A DNA stretch of 19,998 nt from Gammaproteobacteria bacterium (GTDB taxonomy: Bacteria > Pseudomonadota > Gammaproteobacteria > S144-34): positions 1-19,998 of the forward strand of contig WGBS01000164.1 in NCBI GenBank assembly GCA_015494165.1, in the 5' to 3' direction. Under the pieces are notes generated by a model, which was given only the letters and a program-made list of their open reading frames with translations, was not told the origin of the DNA and made no database searches. The position numbers and the translations under genes were made by a program. Below, in pieces: positions 6,529 through 13,482 of the stretch; position 1 is the first letter of the stretch; every line of letters begins with the position of its first letter.

Positions 6529-8858
6529 CGCCGCGCGCAGCCGCCGGGGCGGTGCCAGAAGCGCCGCGCCGCGCGGCGCGCGCAGCGCGGCCCGCGCAGG
6601 CCGGCCGGCGAGAGCACGAAGCGCACCGCTCCTGCGCTCCCCGTGACGAGCTGGCGCGCGCCGGCGGCGCCGTAGCGGGCCACCGTCGCCGGGCGCGGGA
6701 AGCGGTAGCGGTTGCGGAACCCGGCCGCGTGCACCACCCAGCGCGGGCGCACGGCGCGCACGAAGGCCGCGCTCGAGGCGCCGGCGCTGCCGTGGTGCGG
6801 GGCGAGCAGCAGGTCCGCACGCAGCGCGCCCGGGGCGCTGCGGCGCAGGAGCGCGCGCTCGCCGCGCGCCTCGAGATCGCCCGGGAGCAGCGCCGCCGTG
6901 GCGCCGGCCGCCACGCGCAGCACGCAGGAGCCGTCGTTGCCGCGCCGCGGCCGCCGCGGGTGCAGGATCTCGAAGCGCACCCCGTCCCAGCGCCAGGCGG
7001 TCCCCGCGAGGCAGGGCTCGGCCTCCGGGAGCCGTGCCGGCACGCCCGTGAGCAGCCGCCGCACGGGCAGCGCCGCGCGCACGGCGGCGAGCCCGCCGCG
7101 GTGGTCGAGATCGCCGTGGCTGACGATCAGCACGTCGAGGGCGCGCACGCCCGCCTGGCGCAGGAAGGGCACCACGGCGGCGCTGCCCGCATCGAGCTGC
7201 CCGACGCGCCCGCCCGTGTCGTAGAGGAGCGCGTGCCCGTGCGTGCGCACGACCACCGCAAGCCCCTGCCCCACGTCGAGCGCCGTGATCCAGGCCTCCC
7301 CCGGCGGCGGCCGCGGCGGCCGCACGGCGAGGAGCGGCACCAGGAGCAGCGGCCACAGGGCCCGCCCCGGCAGCCCACGCGGCATCAGGGCGAGCACGGC
7401 CCCGGCGACGGCCAGCGCCACCGCCCAGAGAGGCGGCGCGGGCGCCAGCCACTGCGCCCCGGGCAGCGCCGCCGCCCATTCGAGCAGCCGCCACAGCGCC
7501 TCCAGGGCCCTCGCGGCGAGCTCCGCGAGCGCCGCCCCGCCCGGCAGGCCGAGGCCCAGGGCGAGCGTGCCGGCGAGCAGCGGCGGGACCACCAGGAGGC
7601 CGGTCCAGGGGATGGCCACGAGGTTGACTGCAAGCCCGGCGAGCGAGGCCTGCTGGAAGCCGGCCAACGTGAGCGGCGCGAGCGCGAGCCCCAGCGCCCA
7701 CTGCACGCGCACCAGCGCCCCCATGCGTCCGGCCGGCGGGCGCCGCGCCGCCGCGAGCAGGATCACGGCCACCGCGCCGAAGGAGAGCCACAGCCCCGGA
7801 TCGAGCACCGCGCGCGGATCGAGCAGCAGCACCGCCAGCAGCGCCAGGCCGAGGGCGTGCGCGGCCGAGCGCCCGCGGCCCGTGGCGAGCACCGCGAGCC
7901 CGACGGCGAGCATGACCAGCGCGCGCCGCGTGGGCACCGAGAACCCGGCGAGGGCGGCGTAGCCCGCCCCCGTCGCGAGCGCCGCGAGGCTCGCCGGAAG
8001 CCGCGCCGGCCAGCGGCGCGCGAGCCGGGGCACGCGCCGCCACAGGGCACCGCAGGCGGCGAGCGCCATGCCGGCGACGAGCCCCACGTGCAGGCCCGAG
8101 ATCGCCATCAGGTGGCCGGTGCCCGTGGCGCGCAGCACCGCCCACTGCTCCGGCGTCATGGCGCTGCGGTCGCCGAGGGCGAGCGCCGTCAGAGGCCCGG
8201 TGAGCGCCGTCCCCACACGGGCGAGCACGCCATGCAGCCGTTCGCGTAGGTCCATGCGCAGCCGGTCCACGCGGTAGCCGCGCGCCGGCGCCAGGCGCCG
8301 CCCGGCGCCGCGCACGTAGCCCGTGCCGGCATAGCGGTGGCGGTGGAGCCAGTCCTCGTAGCGGAAGCCGCCCGGATTGAAGAAGCCGGCCGGGCGCCGC
8401 AGGCGCACCCGCAGGCGCCAGCGCTCGCCCGGCACGAGCCGCGGCGGGCGCCCGAACCACGCGAGCCTGAGGTCGCCCGGCGGGGCGACGGCCGCGCCGG
8501 TCGCGGCGTCCACGACGCGCGCCGGCCGGAAGCGGAAGCGCACGCCGGCGGGCCGTGGCTCCGGCAGCCCGGCGACGGTGCCTTCCAGCACGAGGTCGCG
8601 GCCCTCGAGCGCCGGGTCGAGGGCATGCGCCCTCCCGGCGAGGGCGTCCGCGAGGGCCCACGCGAAGCCGGCCGCGACCGCGGCACACAGGGCGAGCGCC
8701 GCCGCGGGAACGTGGCGGCGCCGCAGCGCGAGTGCCGCGGCCGCGGCCGCCGCCGCGAGGCCCGCCGCGATGCCGAGCGCGCCTGCCGGCGGCAGCGCCG
8801 GCAGGCGGTGCAGGAGCAGGATCTCGGCGAGGAAGGCCACGCTCCCTGCGGCCAGCAT
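6525..8858 (-). CDS. comEC: DNA internalization competence protein ComEC/Rec2
   Basis: ComEC forms the inner-membrane channel for single-stranded DNA during natural transformation. The 777-residue product has an N-terminal hydrophobic pair (about 1-75) followed by a soluble OB-like segment (85-185). The Competence domain has the signature HLMAISGLHVG (249-259) and many membrane helices up to about 512. A C-terminal metallo-beta-lactamase domain follows, with LDVGQG (527-532), SHGDLDH (580-586), LLPGD (657-661) and APHHGS (686-691). The metal-binding motifs look intact, consistent with a nuclease-competent domain. The ATG at 8858 gives a normal N-terminus; an upstream in-frame ATG at 8924 would run into the divergent DUF2062 start. 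GAGAGGG-type purines precede the ATG. The C-terminus is unusually Arg-rich. Confidence 0.95.
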   Translation of the reverse strand: MLAAGSVAFLAEILLLHRLPALPPAGALGIAAGLAAAAAAAALALRRRHVPAAALALCAAVAAGFAWALADALAGRAHALDPALEGRDLVLEGTVAGLPEPRPAGVRFRFRPARVVDAATGAAVAPPGDLRLAWFGRPPRLVPGERWRLRVRLRRPAGFFNPGGFRYEDWLHRHRYAGTGYVRGAGRRLAPARGYRVDRLRMDLRERLHGVLARVGTALTGPLTALALGDRSAMTPEQWAVLRATGTGHLMAISGLHVGLVAGMALAACGALWRRVPRLARRWPARLPASLAALATGAGYAALAGFSVPTRRALVMLAVGLAVLATGRGRSAAHALGLALLAVLLLDPRAVLDPGLWLSFGAVAVILLAAARRPPAGRMGALVRVQWALGLALAPLTLAGFQQASLAGLAVNLVAIPWTGLLVVPPLLAGTLALGLGLPGGAALAELAARALEALWRLLEWAAALPGAQWLAPAPPLWAVALAVAGAVLALMPRGLPGRALWPLLLVPLLAVRPPRPPPGEAWITALDVGQGLAVVVRTHGHALLYDTGGRVGQLDAGSAAVVPFLRQAGVRALDVLIVSHGDLDHRGGLAAVRAALPVRRLLTGVPARLPEAEPCLAGTAWRWDGVRFEILHPRRPRRGNDGSCVLRVAAGATAALLPGDLEARGERALLRRSAPGALRADLLLAPHHGSAGASSAAFVRAVRPRWVVHAAGFRNRYRFPRPATVARYGAAGARQLVTGSAGAVRFVLSPAGLRGPRCARRAARRFWHRPGGCARR

Positions 8859-8925
8859 GAGACGGCCCTCTCCCTGGCGGCCCGAACCGTGGATAATGTG
8901 CGCGCCGCGCGCGCCGGAGCCCATT
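8859..8925. promoter_or_regulatory. Divergent comEC / DUF2062 promoter region
   Basis: This 67-bp gap lies between divergent starts and should carry promoters for both genes. GATAAT at 8892-8897 (plus strand) is a 5-of-6 match to a -10 box for the DUF2062 gene, 28 nt before its ATG. The overlapping complement gives CATTAT for the comEC direction. I see no convincing -35 for either, so the boxes are suggestions only. Confidence 0.4.
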
Positions 8926-9450
8926 ATGCCGAAGCGCTTCCTGCGAAAGCACCTGCCGGATCACACGACCTTCCGCGACCATCCGCACCTGGCGCGTTTC
9001 GGCCACCGCCTGCACGACCCCAACCTCTGGCATCTCAACCGCCGCTCGGTCGCGGGCGGCTTCGCGGCCGGCCTGTTCATGGCCTGGATCCCCGTGCCCT
9101 TCCAGATGGTGCTGGCGGCCGCGGCGGCCATCGCGCTGCGCGTCAACCTGCCGATCGCGGTGGTCACGGTGTGGATCACCAACCCGGTGACCATGCCACC
9201 GCTGTTCTACCTCGCCTACAAGGTGGGCGCGCTGCTGCTCGGCACCGAGGTCGAGCACTTCGACTTCGAGCTCTCGTGGCGCTGGGTGCGCGGCGAGCTG
9301 GGCCAGATGTGGCAGCCCTTCCTGCTCGGCTGCCTGGTGATGGGCACGGCGAGCGCGGCCGGCGGCTACGCCGCGGCGCGCGGCCTGTGGCGCTGGTGGG
9401 TGGTGAGGCGCCACCGCCGGCGCCTCGCGCGCGGGCGCACGCGGGGCTGA
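8926..9450 (+). CDS. DUF2062 membrane protein
   Basis: The 174-residue protein matches the DUF2062 family: a basic N-terminus with HPHLARFGHRLHDPNLWHLN, the hallmark segment RRSVAGGFAAGLFMAWIPVP (about 43-62), then a second hydrophobic segment and the conserved VWITNPVTMPPLFYLAYKVG (84-103). A further C-terminal membrane helix (about 127-147) and a very Arg-rich tail follow. Two to three membrane segments are predicted. Biochemical function is not established for the family. ATG 8926 has GGAG 6 nt upstream. The gene is divergent from comEC and converges on lolD with only 6 bp between stop codons; the stops lie in an inverted repeat, CTGAGC-GG-GCTCAG (9447-9460). The same neighbourhood occurs in pseudomonads, as I recall it. 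Confidence 0.9.
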   Translation: MPKRFLRKHLPDHTTFRDHPHLARFGHRLHDPNLWHLNRRSVAGGFAAGLFMAWIPVPFQMVLAAAAAIALRVNLPIAVVTVWITNPVTMPPLFYLAYKVGALLLGTEVEHFDFELSWRWVRGELGQMWQPFLLGCLVMGTASAAGGYAAARGLWRWWVVRRHRRRLARGRTRG

Positions 9451-9456
9451 GCGGGC

Positions 9457-10140
9457 TCAGGCGGGCCGCAGCCGCCCGTCCACCAGCCGCAGCACCCGGT
9501 CCATGCGCGCGGCGATGTCCGGGTCGTGGGTGACGACCACGAGGCTCGTGCCGAGGGCGCGGTTGAGCTCGAGCATGACGTCGAGCACGTGCGCGGCGGT
9601 GTGCGGGTCGAGGTTTCCCGTGGGCTCGTCGGCCAGCACGCAGCGCGGGCGCGTCACGAGCGCGCGCGCCACTGCCGCGCGCTGGCGCTCGCCGCCCGAG
9701 AGCTCGCCGGGCCGGTGCTCGAGGCGCGCGCCGAGGCCCACCTCCTCGAGCAGCGCCCGCGCCGCGCGCGCCGCCTGCGCCGGCGGCTCGCCGCGCACCA
9801 GCAGCGGCATGGCGACGTTCTCGAGCGCGCTGAACTCCGGCAGCAGGTGGTGGAACTGGTAGACGAAGCCCAGGGCGCGGTTGCGCAGCCGCCCGCGCTC
9901 GGCGTCAGCGAGCCGGCTCATGGGCCGGCCCTCCACCCAGACCTCGCCCGCGGTGGGCTCGTCGAGCCCGCCGAGCAGGTGCAGCAGCGTGCTCTTGCCG
10001 GAGCCCGAGGCGCCGACCACGGCGACGCGCTCGCCCGCCTCCACGGTCAGGTCCACGCCGCGCAGCACCTCCACGTGGAGCCCGCCCTCGTGGAAGGTGC
10101 GCGCCAGCCCGCGCGCCTCCAGCACGGGCGCCTCACTCAT
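9457..10140 (-). CDS. lolD: Lipoprotein-releasing ABC transporter, ATP-binding protein
   Basis: LolD powers extraction of outer-membrane lipoproteins from the inner membrane to the carrier LolA. The 227-residue ATPase has Walker A GASGSGKST (43-51), Q-loop Gln95 in the LolD-typical VYQFHHLLPEFSALENVAMP (93-112), signature LSGGERQR (147-154), Walker B CVLADEPTGNLD (167-178) and the switch His205. The FHHLLPEFSALEN stretch separates LolD from MacB and FtsE relatives. ATG 10140 overlaps the end of the upstream permease gene by 8 nt (ATGAGTGA), implying coupled translation. It is the last gene of the lolC-lolD pair. Confidence 0.96.
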   Translation of the reverse strand: MSEAPVLEARGLARTFHEGGLHVEVLRGVDLTVEAGERVAVVGASGSGKSTLLHLLGGLDEPTAGEVWVEGRPMSRLADAERGRLRNRALGFVYQFHHLLPEFSALENVAMPLLVRGEPPAQAARAARALLEEVGLGARLEHRPGELSGGERQRAAVARALVTRPRCVLADEPTGNLDPHTAAHVLDVMLELNRALGTSLVVVTHDPDIAARMDRVLRLVDGRLRPA

Positions 10141-11380
10141 AGCGCAGCGCCTCCGCCGGCTGCACGCGCGCGGCGCGCCAGGCCGGATAGAGCGTTGCGA
10201 GCACCGAGAGCAGGAAGGCGACCGCGGCGATCACCGCCACGTCCGGCCAGTGCAGGTCCGAGGGCAGCTCGCTGATGTAGTAGACGTCGGGCGGCAGGAA
10301 GCGAATGCCGAGGGCCCGCTCGATCGCGGGCACCACGGTCTCGACGTTGAGCGCGAGCGCCACCCCCGCCGCCACGCCGAGGAGCGTGCCGAACAGGCCG
10401 ATGACGGTGCCCTGCACGACGAAGATCGCCATCACGGCGCGCGGCGTCACGCCGAGGGTGCGCAGGATGGCGATGTCGGCCTGCTTGTCCGTGACCACCA
10501 TCACCAGGGTCGAGACGATGTTGAAGGCCGCCACCGCCACGATCAGCGACAGGATCACGAACATGGCGGTCTTCTCGGTGCGCACGGCACGGAAGAAGTT
10601 GGCGTGCTCGCGCGTCCAGTCGCTCACCACGTAGCCGCCGGGCAGGCGCGTGACGAGCTCGCGCGCGATCCAGGGTGCCTCGAACAGGTCCGTGACCTTG
10701 AGGCGCACGCCGGTGACCGCGTCGCCGAGCCGGAACAGGCGCCGCGCGTCGTCCAGGTGCACCAGCGCCACGCCGCGGTCGTACTCGAACATGCCGACCT
10801 CGAAGACGCCGACCACGGTGAAGCGCCGCAGACGCGGGACCACACCCACCGGGGTCGCCATCGCCTGGGGCGTGACGACGGTGACGCGGTCGCCGGGCCG
10901 CGCGCCGAGGGCGAGCGCGAGCTCGCGCCCGAGCACGATGCCCCAACCGCCGGGGCGCAGGTCCGCGAGCGCGCCCGCGACCATCTTGTCACCCACGTCC
11001 GAGACCTGCGGCTCGCGCGCGGGGTCCACCCCGCGCAGGATGGCGCCGCTCACGCGCCCGGCGTGGGTGAGCATCACCTCGCCCCGCACGTAGGGCGCCA
11101 CGCCCACCACGCGCGGGTCCGCGCGCGCGGCCTCCTCCACGCGCCGCCAGTCCTGCAGCCGCCCACCGAGGCCGGTGACGGTCGCGTGCGCCGCCATGCC
11201 CAGGATGCGCTCGCGCAGCTCGCGCTCGAAGCCGTTCATCACGGAGAGGATCGTGATGAGCGCCATCACCCCCACCGTGATGCCCGCGATGGAGACTAGG
11301 GTGATGAAGGAGATGAAGTGATTGCGGCGCCGGGCGCGCGTGTAGCGCAGCCCGACGTAGAGCGGCAGCGGCCGGAACAT
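10133..11380 (-). CDS. lolC: Lipoprotein-releasing system permease, LolC/LolE (possibly LolF) family
   Basis: A 415-residue permease with the FtsX/MacB layout: first membrane helix about 24-48 with the family motif SVMNGFERELRERILG (46-61), a large periplasmic domain (about 50-265), then three C-terminal helices (about 270-297, 315-342, 378-399). The start MFRPLPLYVGLRYTRAR matches the LolC N-terminus. The periplasmic stretch TPQAMATPVGVVPRLRRF (170-187) resembles the LolC Hook that recruits LolA. The segment ELPSDLHWPDV (371-381) resembles LolE. Only one permease gene is present next to lolD, so it may act as a LolF-type homodimer, unless a second gene lies elsewhere. No ribosome-binding site is visible before ATG 11380. 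A LolE paralogue cannot be excluded from this window. Confidence 0.9.
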   Translation of the reverse strand: MFRPLPLYVGLRYTRARRRNHFISFITLVSIAGITVGVMALITILSVMNGFERELRERILGMAAHATVTGLGGRLQDWRRVEEAARADPRVVGVAPYVRGEVMLTHAGRVSGAILRGVDPAREPQVSDVGDKMVAGALADLRPGGWGIVLGRELALALGARPGDRVTVVTPQAMATPVGVVPRLRRFTVVGVFEVGMFEYDRGVALVHLDDARRLFRLGDAVTGVRLKVTDLFEAPWIARELVTRLPGGYVVSDWTREHANFFRAVRTEKTAMFVILSLIVAVAAFNIVSTLVMVVTDKQADIAILRTLGVTPRAVMAIFVVQGTVIGLFGTLLGVAAGVALALNVETVVPAIERALGIRFLPPDVYYISELPSDLHWPDVAVIAAVAFLLSVLATLYPAWRAARVQPAEALRYE

Positions 11381-11484
11381 GGCCGGCCATTTAACCAGAT
11401 TCGGGTTTCGGATGGCAGGTCGCGGTCCGGTTCGCGGTATGCGGTCTACCGTCTACGGTCCCCAGTCGGCCGCGGCGACCTGGG

Positions 11485-11714
11485 GCGGCAGAGGCGAGAG
11501 GCGGGGGTCGGGAGGCGAGGGGTGGTGCGCGCTTCGCGCGCGGCTATTGGTCGGGGCTGGAAGCTCCTCCCGCAGACGGGTTACGGCTTGCGGGTTACGG
11601 TGTACGGTAACCCGTCACCCGCGACCCGTCACCCGCGACCCGTCACCCGTAACCCGTCTCCCGTCACCCGTCACCCGTAACCCGTAACCCGTAACCCGTC
11701 TCCCGCGCACTCCC
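11485..11714 (+). repeat. Repeat module A (hairpins plus 14-unit heptamer array)
   Basis: The module starts GCGGCAGAGGCGAGAGGCGG. It contains hairpin GCGCGC-TTC-GCGCGC (11527-11541), a REP-like hairpin GGGGCT-GGA-AGCTCC (11553-11567, one mismatch), and an inverted repeat CGGGTTAC-8 nt-GTAACCCG (11591-11614). A heptamer array follows at 11611-11708, and the module closes with CCCGCGCACTCCC (11702-11714). It matches module B without indels for about 135 bp at an exact offset of 233 bp, with roughly 13-14 substitutions by eye (about 90% identity). Both hairpins are kept in the second copy, which argues for selection or recent duplication. Confidence 0.88.
11611..11708 (+). repeat. Heptamer array, 14 units of CCCGTNN
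   Basis: Fourteen consecutive 7-bp units with no frame slip. The first three bases are always CCC, and the fourth and fifth are usually GT (GC in three units). The last two vary mainly among CA, AA, GA and CT. The order by last four bases is GTCA, GCGA, GTCA, GCGA, GTCA, GTAA, GTCT, GTCA, GTCA, GTAA, GTAA, GTAA, GTCT, GCGC. Three identical CCCGTAA units in a row (11674-11694) suggest slippage-driven growth. The period is 7, so it is not a coding repeat. Confidence 0.93.
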
Positions 11715-11717
11715 GCT

Positions 11718-11877
11718 GCGGCAGAGGCGAGAGGCGGGAGTCGGGAGGCGAGGGTCGGTGCGCGCTACGCGCGCGGCCATCGGTCGGGGCTGGAAGCCCC
11801 TCCCACAGGCAGGTTACGGCTTGCAGGCTACGGTGTACGGTGACCCGTCCCCCGTAACCCGTCCCCCGTGCACTCCC
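11718..11877 (+). repeat. Repeat module B (hairpins plus 4-unit heptamer array)
   Basis: This second copy of module A begins 4 bp after the first ends. It keeps hairpin GCGCGC-TAC-GCGCGC (11760-11774) with one loop change, and a perfect REP-like hairpin GGGGCT-GGA-AGCCCC (11786-11800) flanked by CCTCCCACA. Its heptamer array has only four units (11844-11871: GTCC, GTAA, GTCC, GTGC after CCC). It closes with CCCGTGCACTCCC (11865-11877), the same end as module A. The two copies therefore differ by ten heptamers but share both borders. Confidence 0.88.
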
Positions 11878-11939
11878 ACGAAGTGGGCACGGCAGGATGC
11901 CGCTCCCTCGACCGGAAAGCAACGGGATCTTCTGGCACC

Positions 11940-11956
11940 TGATGCCTGATGCCTGA
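11940..11956 (+). repeat. Short TGATGCC heptamer repeat
   Basis: Two complete TGATGCC units plus a partial third (TGA) again show a 7-bp period. The sequence CTGGCACCTG just before it (11932-11941) recurs at 19064-19073, at the end of the other repeat locus. It may be the border of the composite repeat. Confidence 0.6.
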
Positions 11957-11975
11957 CGTCCGCCGCCCGACGGGA

Positions 11976-12206
11976 TCAACGCGCCTGGAACGGGCCCGAC
12001 ACCTCGACCACGACCGGGACGCCGCGCAGCGCCTTCGGCAGCCGCTCGGCGAGCGCGGGATCCGAGACGAACACGGTCACGCAAGGCCGTCCGCCGGCGC
12101 GGCCCTCGGCGACGCCCTCCACGCCCGGCAGGTCCAGCCACGCCTCGGCCTCGGCGAGCGCCGCGGCCACCTCGGGCGGTCCCGGGGGCGGTCCGATCTC
12201 GCTCAT
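11976..12206 (-). CDS. Small protein resembling the N-terminal segment of the adjacent peptidase
   Basis: The 76-residue protein has no signal peptide or membrane segment. Residues 26-71 (LPGVEGVAEG, then RPCVTVFVSD, then GVPVVVEVSGP) align with residues 28-88 of the peptidase encoded just upstream (LPNVVGTAVGY, EPCVTVFVEQ, NTPVDVVEVGE). The small protein has shorter loops. Start ATG 12206 has GGGAG 8 nt upstream. It is 110 bp downstream of the peptidase on the same strand. By analogy with free-standing propeptides of other proteases it could be a folding helper or inhibitor, but that is inference; I do not recognise a named family. The similarity was found by eye and rests on about 45 residues. 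Confidence 0.75.
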   Translation of the reverse strand: MSEIGPPPGPPEVAAALAEAEAWLDLPGVEGVAEGRAGGRPCVTVFVSDPALAERLPKALRGVPVVVEVSGPFQAR

Positions 12207-12268
12207 GTGCCGTTCTCCCGCACGACCGGCTCCTGCCGCGCGTCCGCGGCGCGCCACGAGGAAGCGCC

Positions 12269-12290
12269 GGGGCGGGCCGCAGCCCGCCCC
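12269..12290 (-). repeat. GC-rich hairpin between the peptidase and the small protein
   Basis: A perfect 9-bp stem, GGGGCGGGC-CGCA-GCCCGCCCC, starts 26 bp past the peptidase stop (minus direction). No T-run follows, so it is not a standard intrinsic terminator. It could stabilise the 3' end of the peptidase mRNA or reduce read-through into the small gene. Confidence 0.5.
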
Positions 12291-12316
12291 CGGCGTCGGC
12301 TCCCGGCCTGCCCGGG

Positions 12317-13363
12317 CTAGCGCTCCGTGATGCGCACCCGCAGCAGCGCCTGCACGTACCACAGGTTGTTCATGATGGTGGCGGTGGCCGAGCCCGCGAA
12401 CAGCAGGCCGACGCCGCCCTCCTCGGTGTCCATCACCAGGCTCCCGGAGTCGCCCGGCGCGCCCATGCGCGTCGTCACGATCTGGCGGCAGAAGCGCGCC
12501 ACACGGCCGCCGCCGTAGTTGACGTTGACCGTGGCGTTGATGTGCGTCACGCGCCCCGTGGTGAAGTTGGTGGTGCGCCCGCACTTCTGCACGGTCAGCC
12601 CCACGCGCGGCGCCCGGTAGAGCCTGCGGGCGTAGCCGATCCAGTAGATCTCGCGGCTGAGATCGGCGAAGTCGCCCTCGGCGATGGCGGCGTCGACGTA
12701 GTTGCACGGCGCCTGCCCGCCCGACATGAAGCGGATGGGCACGTAGCGGCTCAGGCGCGCGACGGTGTCGCCGGGCAGCGCGCCGCCGTCGTAGGGCCCG
12801 GGCTGGAGGATGGGATCGCCGATGCTCGCGTTGTTGGAGTTCGCCAGCACGTGGTTGTTGCTGAGAATGTAGTAGCGCGAGGGGATCCCAGGGAAAGGCG
12901 CCATGTCGTAGCAGCAGGTGGCGATGGTGCCCGCGGTGATGCGGTAGTGCCCCACGCTGTAGCCGCCCATCACGGGCCGCACGCGGCGGCGCAGCACCAG
13001 CGGCGAGGGGCCGGCCTCGGGCTGCATCTCCATGGGCGGCATGCCCGCGCCCTCCTCCATCTCGGGCTCGTGGAGCTGCTCGGCGGGGGCCGCACCGGCG
13101 AAGATCTCGCCGACCTCGACCACGTCCACCGGCGTGTTCTTGACCTTGCGCGGCACGCGCGCGCTCTCCGGCAGGAGCTCGAGCGGCAGCTTCTGCTCGA
13201 CGAAGACCGTCACGCACGGCTCGTCGGTCTCGACGCCGCCGCGCTGGCGGTAGCCGACCGCGGTGCCGACCACGTTGGGCAGGGCGAGCAGCTTGTCCTG
13301 GGTGTCCTCCTGGACCGAGGCGAGCTCCATCCAGTCCTTCGGGATGACGTCTTCGATGTGCAT
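12317..13363 (-). CDS. Trypsin-like serine peptidase (S1/PA clan, NAL1-like)
   Basis: The 348-residue protein carries a recognisable catalytic triad in a chymotrypsin-type fold: His171 in LSNNHVLANSN, Asp224 in NYVDAAIAEG, and Ser306 in GAPGDSGSLVM. The N-terminal 90 residues form a separate segment (LPNVVGTAVGY, EPCVTVFVEQKLP, VDVVEVGEI) joined by an acidic Met/Pro-rich linker (about 92-120) to the peptidase domain, which starts near VRPVMGGYSVGHYRITAGTI. No signal peptide or membrane helix is visible, so it is probably cytoplasmic, or exported by an unseen route. The pattern is like the bacterial relatives of the plant NAL1 protease group. ATG 13363 has AGGAGG upstream at good spacing. It lies 119 bp after sfsA and upstream of a small protein similar to its own N-terminus. 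Substrate unknown. Confidence 0.88.
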   Translation of the reverse strand: MHIEDVIPKDWMELASVQEDTQDKLLALPNVVGTAVGYRQRGGVETDEPCVTVFVEQKLPLELLPESARVPRKVKNTPVDVVEVGEIFAGAAPAEQLHEPEMEEGAGMPPMEMQPEAGPSPLVLRRRVRPVMGGYSVGHYRITAGTIATCCYDMAPFPGIPSRYYILSNNHVLANSNNASIGDPILQPGPYDGGALPGDTVARLSRYVPIRFMSGGQAPCNYVDAAIAEGDFADLSREIYWIGYARRLYRAPRVGLTVQKCGRTTNFTTGRVTHINATVNVNYGGGRVARFCRQIVTTRMGAPGDSGSLVMDTEEGGVGLLFAGSATATIMNNLWYVQALLRVRITER

Positions 13364-13482
13364 GGCCTTCCTCCTCTGGCGGTTCGGGATCGTCGGCTCG
13401 CGTGGCGCGCACTCCCCCGCATCCCTGCGCGCCATGCACGTGGAAGCGTAGATGCTGCGCGGGCGCCTGTCTGTCGGCCGGC

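Larger units (their letters stand above)
11381..11975. other. 595-bp non-coding region made largely of repeats
   Basis: No credible gene is present. From left to right: 11381-11484 is the lolC upstream region, with an AT-richer TTAAAT (minus, 11394-11389) and degenerate heptamer-like runs such as GCGGTAT-GCGGTCT-ACCGTCT-ACGGTCC (11435-11462). Two tandem repeat modules then occupy 11485-11714 and 11718-11877. The stretch 11878-11975 has small hairpins (CCCAC-GAA-GTGGG at about 11875-11887; GGCA-GGA-TGCC near 11892) and TGATGCC repeats. Short frames open across it are low-complexity translations of the repeats. Confidence 0.8.

Noticed and set aside
6552..8249. Long plus-strand frame opposite comEC
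   Set aside because: Composition of a frame shadow; ComEC motifs on the other strand are complete.
9447..9460. Bidirectional terminator between DUF2062 and lolD (CTGAGC-GG-GCTCAG)
   Set aside because: Only a 6-bp stem with a 2-nt loop and no T-run; it arises mainly from facing stop codons.
11611..11708. CRISPR array
   Set aside because: Units are 7 bp with no spacers; no cas genes are near.
11611..11708. Telomere-like repeat (CCCGTAA resembles CCCTAA)
   Set aside because: It is interstitial, interrupted by other unit types, and lies between ordinary bacterial genes.
11671..12141. A 156-codon minus-strand frame across the repeats
   Set aside because: Most of it is translated repeat and another frame of the 76-residue gene; no domain and no conserved pattern.
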